From positions 11,034,001 through 11,098,000 of the forward strand of contig NC_070603.1 in NCBI RefSeq assembly GCF_027172205.1: a stretch of 64,000 bases of DNA. The letters run 5' to 3'. The notes under the pieces are model-generated. The model did no database searches. It was not told the origin of the DNA and saw only the letters and a list, made by a program, of their open reading frames with translations. A program made the translations under genes and the position numbers. The stretch is from Podarcis raffonei (Eukaryota; Chordata; Lepidosauria; Squamata; Lacertidae). This document shows positions 12,672-22,836 of the stretch, piece by piece; position 1 is the stretch's first letter, and each line of letters begins with the position of its first letter.

Positions 12672-13180
12672 CTTGGTCGCCCCGGTGCCGACGTGGAGCA
12701 TCAGCCGCGTCTGCCAACGGCATTGGCTGGCCCCGCGCCAATCTTTTCTCCAGAGCCCGCCCCTTCCATCCAACTCGGCCGCTCATTGGCTCGTGCTCGC
12801 TTTCCTCGGCTAACCTGCCTGTCCCGCCTCCCTACCTTTTTCATGTTCAGCGAGTCGGCGAGTTTCCAGGGAGAGGGCGTGGCTCACCTTGAAACCCCGC
12901 CTCTGCCCGTGATTCGAAAAAAGGGCTGTCGGTCACTTTGCCGAAGCCTGCTTTCGAGGAAGGTGAGGACCGGAAGAATGGGACAGTTCCCATGGTGAAC
13001 AAGGAAGCGGCTGGAGTGCTCCGTTGCTGAGCAACGATTGGACCAGCCATCGTCACGTGACCGGATAAAGTGCGATTGTTTCCTGAAAATTACCGGTGGA
13101 TTCGATGACGGTTCTTTCCGGGTATTGGCTAACGCGGAGCGTGATTGATTGATGGGAGAATTGTTGCCATGGTGACTGCA
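12430..13180 (-). promoter_or_regulatory. COPZ1: CpG-rich promoter of COPZ1
   Basis: A GC- and CpG-rich block stands out from AT-rich repeat surroundings and contains COPZ1 exon 1. Visible sites include CCAAT/ATTGG boxes near 12720-12745 and 12783-12790, an ETS/GABP-like ACCGGAAG at 12969-12976, and a palindromic E-box GTCACGTGAC near 13053-13062 (USF/TFEB type). No TATA box is placed convincingly, which fits a housekeeping promoter. Promoter function is inferred from position and composition. Divergent transcription to the right is possible but no gene follows directly. Confidence 0.75.
12662..12675 (-). promoter_or_regulatory. YY1-like site on the COPZ1 start codon
   Basis: The minus strand around the start reads CCAAGATGGAGGCGC, close to the YY1 consensus AAGATGGCGGC, with the ATG inside the motif. 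YY1 sites at the start of the first exon are typical of TATA-less housekeeping promoters. The motif match is seen; binding is inferred. Confidence 0.5.
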
Positions 13181-13291
13181 GGCTGTGGGAGTCCCTGAGA
13201 TCCTAACTGTGGCATAGTGATCCATGATATTTATCTGGGGGTGGTGTGGGGAGGTCAAAAACAGTGATTAAGCAATCAGGCATCTTCAGGG

Positions 13292-13455
13292 CATACCCTC
13301 CAACATTTCTCCAATGAAAATAGGAACGGATTATTGTTATTATTATTATTATACCCCACCCATCTGACTGGGTTGTCCCAGCCACCCTGAATGGCTTCCA
13401 ACATACGTATATAAAAACATAACAGAACATTACACATTAAATAACTTTCCTTCAG

Positions 13456-13487
<32 letters not shown>

Positions 13488-14035
13488 TTATTTATACCCT
13501 TCCCACTCTGGGCTGCTCCCAACAGAAAATTAAAAACACAATAAAGCATCAAACATTAAAATATTCCCTAAAAAGGGCTGTCTTCAGGTTTCTTCTAAAA
13601 GTAAAAGTTTATTGCCTTGATATCTGATGGGAAGGTGTTTCACAGGGCAGGCACCACTACCGAGAAGGCCCTCTGCCTGGTTCCCTGTAACCTTATTTCT
13701 TGCAGTGAGGCAACTGCCAGATGACCCTCGGAGCTGGACCTCAGTGTCCGGGCTGAATGATGGGGGTGGAGACGCTCCTTCAGGTATACTGGGCTGAGGT
13801 TGTTTAGGGCTTTAAAGGTCAGCACCAACACTTTGAATTGTGCTCAGAAACGTACTGTGGGAGCCAATGTAGGTCTTTCAGGATGGTGTTATATGGTCTG
13901 GGTGGCCGCTCCCAGTCATGAATATAGGGATGCCCTAAGGAAAAGTGGGAGATTCGGGAATCAGAAACTAGGATGGCTTCTGTAAATCTGGGACTGTCCC
14001 TGGAAAATAGGCACACTTGGAGGATCTGTACGGCT
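13292..14035 (+). mobile_element. hAT-like repeat (CATACCCTCCAACATTTC family) holding L2 inserts
   Basis: Left part cataccctccaacatttctcc and right part ctgtccctggaaaataggcacacttggagg flank L2 fragments. A second, left-end-only copy starts near 41497. Confidence 0.6.
13318..13918 (-). mobile_element. Two adjoining L2 LINE fragments inside a hAT-like repeat
   Basis: 13318-13440 and 13456-13918 both read as reverse-complement L2 3' ends with (ATT)n/(AAT)n tails. They separate ccaatgaaaatagg (about 13311) from atatagggatgccctaagg (about 13922), which are adjacent in the intact repeat. Confidence 0.82.
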
Positions 14036-14264
14036 GGGAGATAAGCAAAAAGAACCCAGAAAAAGAAATGTTGTTGCTGTGCATGAAGTGACGTGTTAGG
14101 CACCTTGTGTTTTCTTCAAGAACAAAACTATCACCACACAACAATATTCATACATTCACATAACTGTTGCACTTTCCCACATTTTTAACAGAGAGCGAAT
14201 TATTTTTAGGGCTGCAGAATCCTCCCTGTTGTTTGAGTGTCCAAATTAATAAAAGAGGGTGTGG

Positions 14265-14812
14265 GGTGTTGTTGTTTAGTCGTTTAGTTGTGTCCGACTC
14301 TTTGTGACCCCGTGGACCAGAGCACGCCAGGCACTCCTGTCTTCCACTGCCTCCCGCAGTTTGGTCAAACTCATGCTGGTAGCTTCGAGAACACTGTCCA
14401 ACCATCTCTTCCTCTGTCGTCCCCTTCTCCTTGTGCCCTCCATCTTTCCCAACATCAGGGTCTTTTCCAGGGAGTCTTCTCTTCTCATGAGGTGGCCAAA
14501 GTATTGGAGCCTCAGCTTCACGATCTGTCCTTCCAGTGAGCACTCAGGGCTGATTTCCTTCATAATGGATAGGTTTGATCTTCTTGCAGTCCATGGGACT
14601 CTCAAGAGTCTCCTCCAGCACCATAATTCAAAAGCATCAATTCTTCGGCGATCAGCCTTCTTTATGGTCCAGCTCTCACTTCCATACATCACTACTGGGA
14701 AAACCATAGCTTTAACTATACGGACCTTTGTTGGCAAGGTGATGTCTCTGCTTTTTAAGATGCTGTCTAGGTTTGTCATTGCTTTTCTCCCAAGAAGCAG
14801 GCATCTTTTAAA
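14265..14812 (-). mobile_element. BovB (RTE) LINE 3' fragment
   Basis: The minus strand reads the end of the RTE ORF2: KVRIVKAMVFPVVMYGSESW, ending GVTKSRTQLND, then the aac-repeat tail. It is 5' truncated. The same region occurs in four other fragments in the window. Confidence 0.93.
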
Positions 14813-14829
14813 CGTGTGGGGTAAAGACT

Positions 14830-15475
14830 GCAATTCTGTGTGCGCTTGCATAGGCATAAGCCCCATTTAACACAGTATGACTTACTTCTGCGCAAACACC
14901 CACCATGTTGCATGGCTGTTCTCTTGCCAGGAAACACTGCTCAAGTTGATGAGAACAGCGGCTTACCCGTGAGCAACGTACAGTTATTGTGCAATGAACC
15001 CACACTAGAAATGGCGACAGCAGGAATCCCTTCTGAACCAAGGTCACTGACTTGGGTGTTAAGCAGTAATAAAACTGCAAAGTGTTGATAAAGCCACTGT
15101 TTCTTTGCAGAGGAGGAGGATAAGAAGAGAATCAGAACAGGTGGAATCCACACAACGTTTCTCCCAGCAGAGAAGCAACTATGACAGCAGGGACCCCTTC
15201 TAAACCAAAGTAAGACATATTTCAGTTTAGTTGGGTCCTTCACAAGGGAAGAGGATGGAGAGAAAATCAGAACTTGGCATGCCCCTGGGACCTCACTAGC
15301 CATATCCTGTGACTTCCCAGCAGCCCTGCCAGGTCCAGTGGGCACTAACCACCAATGCTTACACACGATACCAAAGCATGTCACATTTCAGCTTTCTGTA
15401 AACTGTTCACTGGCTAAAATGTGCATTATATATCCATTTTGTCTTCTGATCAGCGCTAGCAGCATTCATTCACAG
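14830..15475. other. Intergenic stretch without recognised features
   Basis: Between the BovB at 14.8 kb and the L2 at 15.5 kb. Two segments echo each other (agaatcagaacaggtgg / agaaaatcagaacttgg, and gcagggaccccttctaaaccaaag / gcaggaatcccttctgaaccaagg), suggesting an old local duplication of about 170 bases. Confidence 0.5.
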
Positions 15476-15825
15476 GCCCAGTATACTTGAAGGAGCGTCT
15501 CCACCCCTATCGTTCTGCCGGGACGCTGAGGTCCAGCGCCGAGGGCCTTCTGGCGGTTCCCTCATTGCGAGAGCCAAAGCTACAGGGAACCAGGCAGAGG
15601 GCCTTCTCAGTAGTGGCACCCGCCCTGTGGAACGTCCTCCCATCAGATGTCAAAGAGATAAACAACTACCTGACAAAAAAAAAATTCAGAAGACATCTTA
15701 AGGCAGCCCTGTTCAGGGAAGTTTTTAATGTGTGACATCTTAGTGTATTTTTGGTCTTTGTGGAACCCAGCCAGATGGGCGGGGTACAAATAATAAATTA
15801 TTATTATTATTATTATTATTATTAC
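15476..15825 (+). mobile_element. L2 LINE 3' end
   Basis: Encodes [19 protein letters not shown] and [16 protein letters not shown], then ends in (ATT)n at 15797-15823. 5' truncated. Confidence 0.9.
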
Positions 15826-16879
15826 ACATGCAAATAGTGAGAGATGGGCTTGGGGCCATTTCTCCTGCAATGTGTGAAAATGCCCTAAAACCTGAGCTAG
15901 GCATTCTGCTCCCTGCCACCACTGCCACCTCCTGCCACTTTTTAAAGGGCTTTAGTTCAAATACCAAACAGGCCAAACCCTTCTTGCCCTACAAATCCGA
16001 AGCTTAGCAGCTGTCTCCACAGGAGCCACTGCAAGAGTTCACCTGGAAATCAACCACCAGAGGGCAGACGGCTTTAACTGCAGAGAGAAAGCCCCATGAG
16101 CTATCCCTGGATTCCTGGAAATGCTATTGCAACAACAGCAGCAGTAAAAAGGGATTTTTAGCGCCAGCCGGATTCAGAGCTTAATTTTAGTCTTCATGCA
16201 CTCACTAGAATTCTTCAGAAGAGAGAAATAAGCTGGAGAAACTTAACCCCTCCTCTCACCCCTGCTGCCATTTACGGGCACTTCAATCGGGCAACCCTTT
16301 CCCTGTAAAAACAAAACAAAACACCAATGCTGAGGCAATTCTGACTGACCTCTCCCTTTTCCTAGAAGACCTCCTGCATCCCATTGTTGTCGCTGCTCAC
16401 AGAAAGAGAAGGCAAGAAAAACTTGTGAAAGGCTCAGCAATTTTACCCCAGTTTTGCACAAAAAAATGTAAAGCTATTACAGGGATGTGAGAAGGAAATA
16501 CTAACCAATTTCTTATTTCGGTTACATTGATGGCCTTTCTTCCCCTCAGCTCTGAAGTCCTGCTACAGTTTGAAGGCAAACAAAAGGTCAGGTGCAATGA
16601 GGAATTGCTTGTCAATTTTACTCAATTCTGATTTAATTTCTGCCTTTACGTTGCAGCAGCATAATTCTAACCAGGTCTACTCAGAAGTGTTTTGAATTAA
16701 ATGAAACTTAGTCCCAGGTAACTGGGGTTAGGTTACAATTGGAGCCTTAAGAGCTCACTACCATTTCTGTGCTAGGAGCTCCATAGTAGAATGACTCCAT
16801 TTTTAAAGAGCTAATGGTGAAAGTAGCAGCCAGGTAATGGAGGAAGGTGAGATTATATACCAGCTTTAATTCAAGTTGC

Positions 16880-17012
16880 AGATGGGCCATAACTCAGCAT
16901 AAGAGCATCTGCTTTGCAAAGGTCCCAGAGTCAATCTGCAGGTAGTGTTTGGAATGTCTCCTGCCTGAAACCCTGGGAACTTGTTGCCAGCCCTTGTGGA
17001 CAGTCCCGGGCT
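16880..17012 (+). mobile_element. tRNA-derived SINE, 5' half
   Basis: The head (gggccataactcagcataagagcatctgctttgca, read in parts) resembles a tRNA-Ala/Cys-type gene. The body (cctgcctgaaaccctggg) is as in the copy around 63.2 kb. The BovB fragment follows directly. Confidence 0.7.
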
Positions 17013-17025
17013 GGAAGGAACAATT

Positions 17026-17806
17026 TTGTTGTTGTTGTTGTTTAGTCGTTTAGTCGTGTCCGACTCTTCGTGACCCCATGGACCAGAGCACGCCAGGCAC
17101 CTCTGTCCTCCACTACCTCCTGCAGTTTGGTCAGACTCATGCTGGTAACCTCGAAAACACTATCCAACCATCTCGTCCTCTGTCCTCCCCTTCTCCTTGT
17201 GCCCTCCATCTTTCCCAGCATCAGTGTCTTCTCCAGGGAGTCTTCTCTTCTCATGAGGTGGCCAAAGTACTGGAGCCTCAGCTTCATGATCTGTCCTTCC
17301 AGTGAGCACTCAGGGCTGATTTCCTTAAGAATGGATGCGTTTGATCTTCTTGCAGTCCATGGGACTCTCAAGAGTCTCCTCCAGCACCAAAATTCAAAAG
17401 CATCAATTCTTCGGCGATCAGCCTTCTTTATGGTCCAGCTCTCACTTCCATACATCACTACTGGGAAAACCATGGCTTTAACTATACGGACCTTTATTGG
17501 CAAGGTGACGTCTCTACTTCTCAAGATGCTGTCTAGACCTGTCATTGCCCTTCTCCCAAGAAGCAGGCGTCTTTTAATTTCGTGGCTGCTGTCACCATCT
17601 GCAGTGATCATGGAGCCCAAGAAAGTAAAATCTCTCACTGCCTCCATTTCTTCCCCTTCTATTTGCCAGGAGGTGATGGGACCAGTGGCCACGATCTTCG
17701 TTTTTTTGATGTTGAGCTTCAGACCATAGTCTGACTCAATTTGAAGCAGCTTTCCAATGAGTTCCTTTGGGATAGATGTGATACGGGATGCACACCCACT
17801 ATACAT
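17026..17806 (-). mobile_element. BovB (RTE) LINE 3' fragment, longest copy
   Basis: An open frame of 254 codons on the minus strand covers the end of the reverse-transcriptase region (YGLKLNIKKTKIVATGP) through GVTKSRTRLND. The element is 5' truncated. The long open stretch and similarity to other copies suggest fairly recent insertion. It is not a host gene. Confidence 0.94.
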
Positions 17807-17937
17807 TTAAAGAACATGACTTCTCCCTAAGCACATTGGGAACTGTAGTTTGTTGAGAGTGCTAGGAATTGTGGCTCTGTGAAGAATAAACTATAATTCT
17901 CAGGATTCTTTGAGATGTGGGAAATGTACTTTAAATT

Positions 17938-18312
17938 AATGGCGCTGTGGTCTAAACCACTGAGCCTCTTGGGCTTGCCGATCAGAAGATCGGCAGTTCA
18001 AATCCCCATGACAGAGTGAGCTCCCGTTGCTCAGTCCCAGCTCCTGCCAACCTAGCAGTTTGAAAGCACACCCAAAAGTGCAAGTAGATAAATAGGTACC
18101 GCTCTGGTGGGAAGGTAAACGGCGTTTCCGTGTGCTGCTCTGGTTTCGGTGTTCCGTTGTGCCAGAAGCGGCTTAGTCATGCTGGCCACATGACCTAGAA
18201 AAACTGTCTGTGGACAAACACCGGCTCCCTTGGCCTGTAAAGCGAAAGGAGCACCGCAACCCCAGAGTCGTTCACGACTGGACTTAACTGTCAGGGGTCC
18301 TTTACCTTTACA
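17938..18312 (+). mobile_element. Sauria-type tRNA SINE (longer subfamily)
   Basis: This copy carries the longer body (tctaaaccactgagcctcttggg head, extra ctgtggacaaa segment) seen also at 29164. The extreme 5' end is missing; the tail is cctttaccttt. Confidence 0.87.
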
Positions 18313-19236
18313 CAGCCAAGCAGTTGCAGGAAAAGCAATAACAGACTTGTGTGTTACCTTAAAAGTCAGCAGAGTTACTATGGCATAAGCTTCCATAAGC
18401 CCATGTCATTCACAGAGCTCTACTCCTCAAAAGATTTCCCCCAATCTGTCAATCTTTAAGATATTGTTAGGTGAGACAATAGCACTACATTAGCTTGCAT
18501 ATGTACAATGGAAACTCTCAAGATTGCTACAAACCAGCAGTTAGAAACCTCACACAGTGAAGCAATCTGAGAAAGAACAGGACTGCTATGGTTTGGGAGA
18601 AACTTAATCTAGCTTTTTAGAAATAATTGAGTTAGCAAATAAGGACAGTACTTGACAAAAATGTACTGCGTATGGTTGAGGCACCTGCAGAACTGGCTTC
18701 ATCTTCACTGAAAGAGGATGTTGTGGGGAGGGGAGAAGCCACTGGGCCAAGTGCAAGCCAGGACAAGCAGCTTTGCCAATAGTGCCACTAGATTGCAAAA
18801 TGGAAGAAGTTCGGTGGGGTCGATTGCACAATGAGTTAGAAAAATAAGATTGTTGCTCCCACTTAACAGCCAAGAATGGTGTGGCTGCTGGTGTTTCTCA
18901 TGCTTTTTACAGAGAGGAAATACCCAAGCTTCTGGAAAGTGTTGCTCTAGCATCTGGCCATGCTTAGATTTTAGCACACACTCAAAAAACATAAGCCCAA
19001 CTGGAAGATCCCAGGGTAATTCCAAATATACAAGAAAAAACATTAACAAAGGGAGCATAGATGTCTGGAAGAACTTTTGCAGGGGAAGTTGCGAAGTAAA
19101 ACACAAAGGTGGGGAGCAGGCTAGTTTATTGCACAAACAATAGTCTCTGTACATTTTGCCACATATCTTTATTTCTGTAAATCCTAGAAACTTGGGGCTC
19201 ATACGTACTTGTTTATTGTGGGTAGTAAATTTCCTG

Positions 19237-19586
19237 TGACGTGGGTGGCGCTGTGGGTTAAACCACAGAGCCTAGGACTTGCTGATCAGAAGGTCAGTGG
19301 TTCGAATCCCTGTGACGGGGTGAGCTCCCGTTGCTCAGTCCCTGCTCCTGCCAACCTAGCAGTTTGAAAGCACCTCAAAGTGCAAGTAGATAAATAGGTA
19401 CCACTCCGGTGGGAAGATAAACGGCGTTTCCGTGCACTGCTCTGGTTCGCCAGAAGCGGCTTAGTTATGACCCACATGACCCGGAAGCTGTATGCTGTCT
19501 CCCTCGGCCAGTAAAGCGAGATGAGCGCCACAACCCCAGAGTTGGCCACGACTGGACCTAATGGTCAGGGGTCCTTTTACCTTTTA
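19237..19586 (+). mobile_element. Sauria-type tRNA SINE
   Basis: Full-length copy starting gacgtgggtggcgctg and ending ccttttaccttt. Flanking aatttcctgt and agtttcctgt form an imperfect target duplication. Confidence 0.88.
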
Positions 19587-20479
19587 AGTTTCCTGTACAT
19601 TAATTCTCCATTGTCCATATGGCATTCTCCTCCAAATCGCTGCCTTCCCTCACTTTCTCCACACTCAATCCTGATTTTCTCAAACTCTCTCCTTTTCAGA
19701 GTATCTCTGGTACAAGAAAATCCAGACCGAGGAAAGGAAAAGTGTGGGAAAGCAGTGATTTGGAAGTGAACATCATATGGTCAACTGAGAATCAATGGAG
19801 ATGCAGGACTAGCTACGTGAAACAACAATATGAATGAACCCTTATTCTTTTTTTAAAAATGAAAGCTGGGAAGCTGGGGCGTTGCAGTCTATTGTGGGGG
19901 GCAGGAATGACTCTTCCTCCTTGAATCTCCATGAAAGGGCCGCTTCCACTCTGGTCATTTACTGTGGAATAGCTGCATTTTATTTTCTTGACTTTTTATA
20001 GGGTATCTGCATGATATCATGAACGAAACATCCCCTTCTCATGTTTTCCCTCTTCAGCTTCCAGCCCCTCCTCCACCCCAAGATATCAACAAATCCAATC
20101 TTTTGTTTTTAAGCTCAATAGAATAGTTGTGCATTTTTGTCAGGTTTAGATATCATCTCTTGTTGCTATTCTCACTAATTCTGGCCTGTAGACATTCTTC
20201 TCTATGGTTCACCTCTCTTCTCTAGCAATAATTCCTAACTCTTCCCTTTCCAAATAGCATAGCCTTTATATCAGTTTCTCCCGTCCTGGTTAAATTGCAG
20301 TAGTGGGAGGAATCATGCGATGTACTTAACCCTTTCCCTACATAGTGGTCCCATTGAAAATAACTCCGTTGTCTGCATAGCTGATACTAATAGTGAATAA
20401 ATAATTATTCATCTGTTCATTAGTCAGTTTATGTTCCCTAGTTTTATTACTGATTTCCCTTTCTTTTCCCCCACTCAGC

Positions 20480-20640
20480 CATGGAGCTCACTGGATGACC
20501 TTGGGCCAGTCACCATCTCTTAGCCAAGCCTACCTCACAAGGTCGTTGTGAGGATGAAATGGGGAGGAGAACCATGCACACCACCTTGGGATCATTGGGA
20601 GATAAAGGTGGTATAGAAATATAAGAAATAAAATATTAAT
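20480..20640 (+). mobile_element. SINE 3' portion (MIR-like family)
   Basis: Reads ggatgaccttgggccagtcac ... ggtcgttgtgaggatgaaatgg ... gataaaggtggtatagaaat, a recognisable vertebrate SINE body without a clear head. Confidence 0.6.
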
Positions 20641-20829
20641 ATAGCACTGTATTATATTGCCGTGTGGAACAACTCTCAAAATGCCAGCTGATTATGGGGA
20701 ATGAATCTCTTGGTGCTAAAGGGCCCCAGCATGAAAATGGGGGAATGATGATCTCATACCTGCTCCTCTGCTGTGGAGTCATTCTTCCATAGCACATGGC
20801 GGAAGTGGATGGGCTCTTGCCCCTGTGCA

Positions 20830-20832
20830 CTT

Positions 20833-20886
<54 letters not shown>
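20830..20886 (+). repeat. (CA)n(GA)n microsatellite
   Basis: Short (CA)n followed by about 19 GA units. Confidence 0.9.
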
Positions 20887-20887
<1 letters not shown>

Positions 20888-20962
20888 CATTGAGGACTGA
20901 AGATGCTCAGTCAACACACAACGTATTGGAAAACACCAAAAACTGTATACACCAAATTTGTA

Positions 20963-21188
20963 CAGTGGTACCTCAGGTTACAGACGCTTCAGGTTACAGA
21001 CTCCGCTAACCCAGAAATAGTACCTCGGGTTAAGAACTTTGCTTCAGGATGAGAACAGAAATCGTGCTCCGGTGGCATGGCAGCAGCAGGAGGCCCCATT
21101 AGCTAAAGTGGTGCTTCAGGTTAAGAACAGTTTCAGGTTAAGAACGGACCTCCAGAACGAATTAAGTACTTAACCCGAGGTACCACTG
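20963..21188 (-). mobile_element. Tigger-like MITE
   Basis: Copy of the CAGTGGTACCTC family in reverse orientation with both inverted termini and TA flanks. Confidence 0.88.
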
Positions 21189-21298
21189 TACTGAGAGTTG
21201 CTTTCATTCCCCCCCGTCCAACATGCTACTCAGGAGCTTAGCCTTTTATAAAATGTTTTCTTTTGATCCCTCTGGTTTGCACTACCCAAAAAAACATA

Positions 21299-21549
21299 CA
21301 GTCATACCTTGAATCCCGAATGCTTTGGTACTCGGACGTTTTGGCTCCCGAATGCTCCAAACCTGGAAGTGAGTGTTCTGGTTTGCGAACATTCTTTGGA
21401 ACCCGAACGTCCGGCAGGGTTTCTGCGGCTTCCAGTTGGCTGCAGAAGCTTCCTGCAGCCAATTGGAAGCCGTGCTTTGATTTCCAAATGCTTTGGAAGT
21501 CGAAACGGACTTCTCAAACGGATTCCATTCAACCTCCAAGGTACGACTG
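21299..21549 (+). mobile_element. Related MITE family (CAGTCATACCTTG termini)
   Basis: A 251-bp TA-flanked element with termini CAGTCATACCTTGAA and ccaaggtacgactg and an interior of 'cccgaatgctttgg' repeats. Termini resemble the CAGTGGTACCTC family but the interior differs. Confidence 0.75.
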
Positions 21550-21776
21550 TAAAAGCATATTTACAATTGCCTGACTGTGTGCTTTGGCACACTTCTTGGG
21601 CAGGGGAAAAAATATCAACATCCCCACACAGCTATCTGCATACAGGACTTTATTGATATAATAAAATGAACAAATGGGGAGGCAGGGACAAAAAAAGTGG
21701 AGACACCTACTGATAGGAACAGGAAAGACCTGGCTTGCTCCTCATATCCAAATTCAAATTTGTGTCGGAGTAGACT

Positions 21777-22148
21777 GTTGCTGTTGTTTAGTCGTGTCCG
21801 ACTCTTCGTGACCCCCTGGACCAGAGCACGCCAGGCGCAGTTTGGTCAGACTCATGCTGGTAGCTTCGAGAACCCTGTCCAACCATCTCGTCTTCTGTCG
21901 TCCCTTTCTCCTTGTGCCCTCCATCTTTCCCAACATCAGGGTCTTTTCCAGCGAGTCTTCTCATGAGGTGGCCAAAGTATTGGAGCCTCAGCTTCAGGAT
22001 CTGTCCTTCCAGTGAGCCCTCAGGGCTGATTTCCTTCAGAATGGAGAGGTTTGATCTTCTTGCAGTCCATGGGACTCTCAAGAGTCTCCTCCAGCACCAT
22101 AATTCAAAAGCATCCATTCTTCGGCAATCAGCCTTCTTTATGGTCCAG
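21777..22148 (-). mobile_element. BovB LINE 3' fragment
   Basis: Minus-strand reading matches the copies at 14 and 17 kb with small internal deletions (cagg|cgcag near 21835, and near 21957). Confidence 0.9.
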
Positions 22149-22285
22149 CTTTCACATTCCAGAATAGTCGGAGTGGACTACTCTGGTCTAATTTGAATAT
22201 GGGGTTGAGGAGTGGATTAACAGCTAAATAATGCTCAAATCCGAATCCTACATTGGATTCCCACCGCATACAATTTGCAGTGACA

Positions 22286-22420
22286 TGAAGAAGAAGAGTT
22301 TGGATTTGATATCCCGCTTTATCACTACCCGAAGGAGTCTCAAAGCGGCTAACATTCTCCTTTCGCTTCCTCCCCCACAACAAACACTCTGTGAGGTGAG
22401 TGGGACTGAGCATGAATGAG
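22286..22420 (-). mobile_element. Partial tRNA-type SINE (reverse of the 50.3-kb family)
   Basis: Starts gaagaagaagagtttggatttg and reads through gagtctcaaagcggc; the tRNA head is missing. Confidence 0.78.
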
Positions 22421-22454
22421 GGAACTGATGATAATGGTGATTATATTATCATCA

Positions 22455-22456
<2 letters not shown>

Positions 22457-22505
<49 letters not shown>
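22457..22505 (+). repeat. (CT)n microsatellite upstream of the TIPARP-like gene
   Basis: About 24 uninterrupted CT units, 330 bases before the start codon. It marks the repeat-side border of the putative promoter. Confidence 0.9.
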
Positions 22506-22507
<2 letters not shown>

Positions 22508-22621
22508 TTTTAAGCCTCACCTGCTAAGTTTCTGTGTGCCGGGCACAGAAACAGCAGAGAGAGTAAACCAGTAGCGTCTCTAAGCGCCTTGCTTGGAAGC
22601 TGCTTTCAAGCGACTGAATGA

Positions 22622-22633
22622 GAAAGTGAAAGT
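22622..22633 (+). promoter_or_regulatory. ISRE/IRF-like element upstream of the TIPARP-like gene
   Basis: The sequence GAAAGTGAAAGT, in the context gaGAAAGTGAAAGTaaaac, fits the GAAANNGAAA core bound by IRFs and ISGF3. It lies about 200 bases before the start codon, within unique sequence between a (CT)n tract and exon 1. Several antiviral PARP genes are interferon-induced, so the position is suggestive. The motif is seen; inducibility is inferred. Confidence 0.5.
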
Positions 22634-22836
22634 AAAACTTAATTCCAAAGTGCAGGCATGTTTCGTTAGGTCACTGGATTTGCCTGGTTTTAAGAAAACA
22701 GGATTGATACGTACAATGAGCAGCGGCGAGATATTTTATCTTTTATGTTAGAGATAGAAGCAAGACCCTTCTCCTGGGGGGCCTGCCTGGTGTTAGCCTG
22801 TGTGTAGTTTGGATCCTGCAGTTCAATTGCACCCAG

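Noticed and set aside
12430-12900. Open frames in the COPZ1 promoter region as a separate gene
   Set aside because: They arise from GC-rich sequence with few stops on both strands; only the six-codon exon 1 is supported.
17042-17806. A 254-codon open frame as a host gene
   Set aside because: Its sequence is the BovB/RTE reverse-transcriptase C-terminus, shared with four other fragments in the window.
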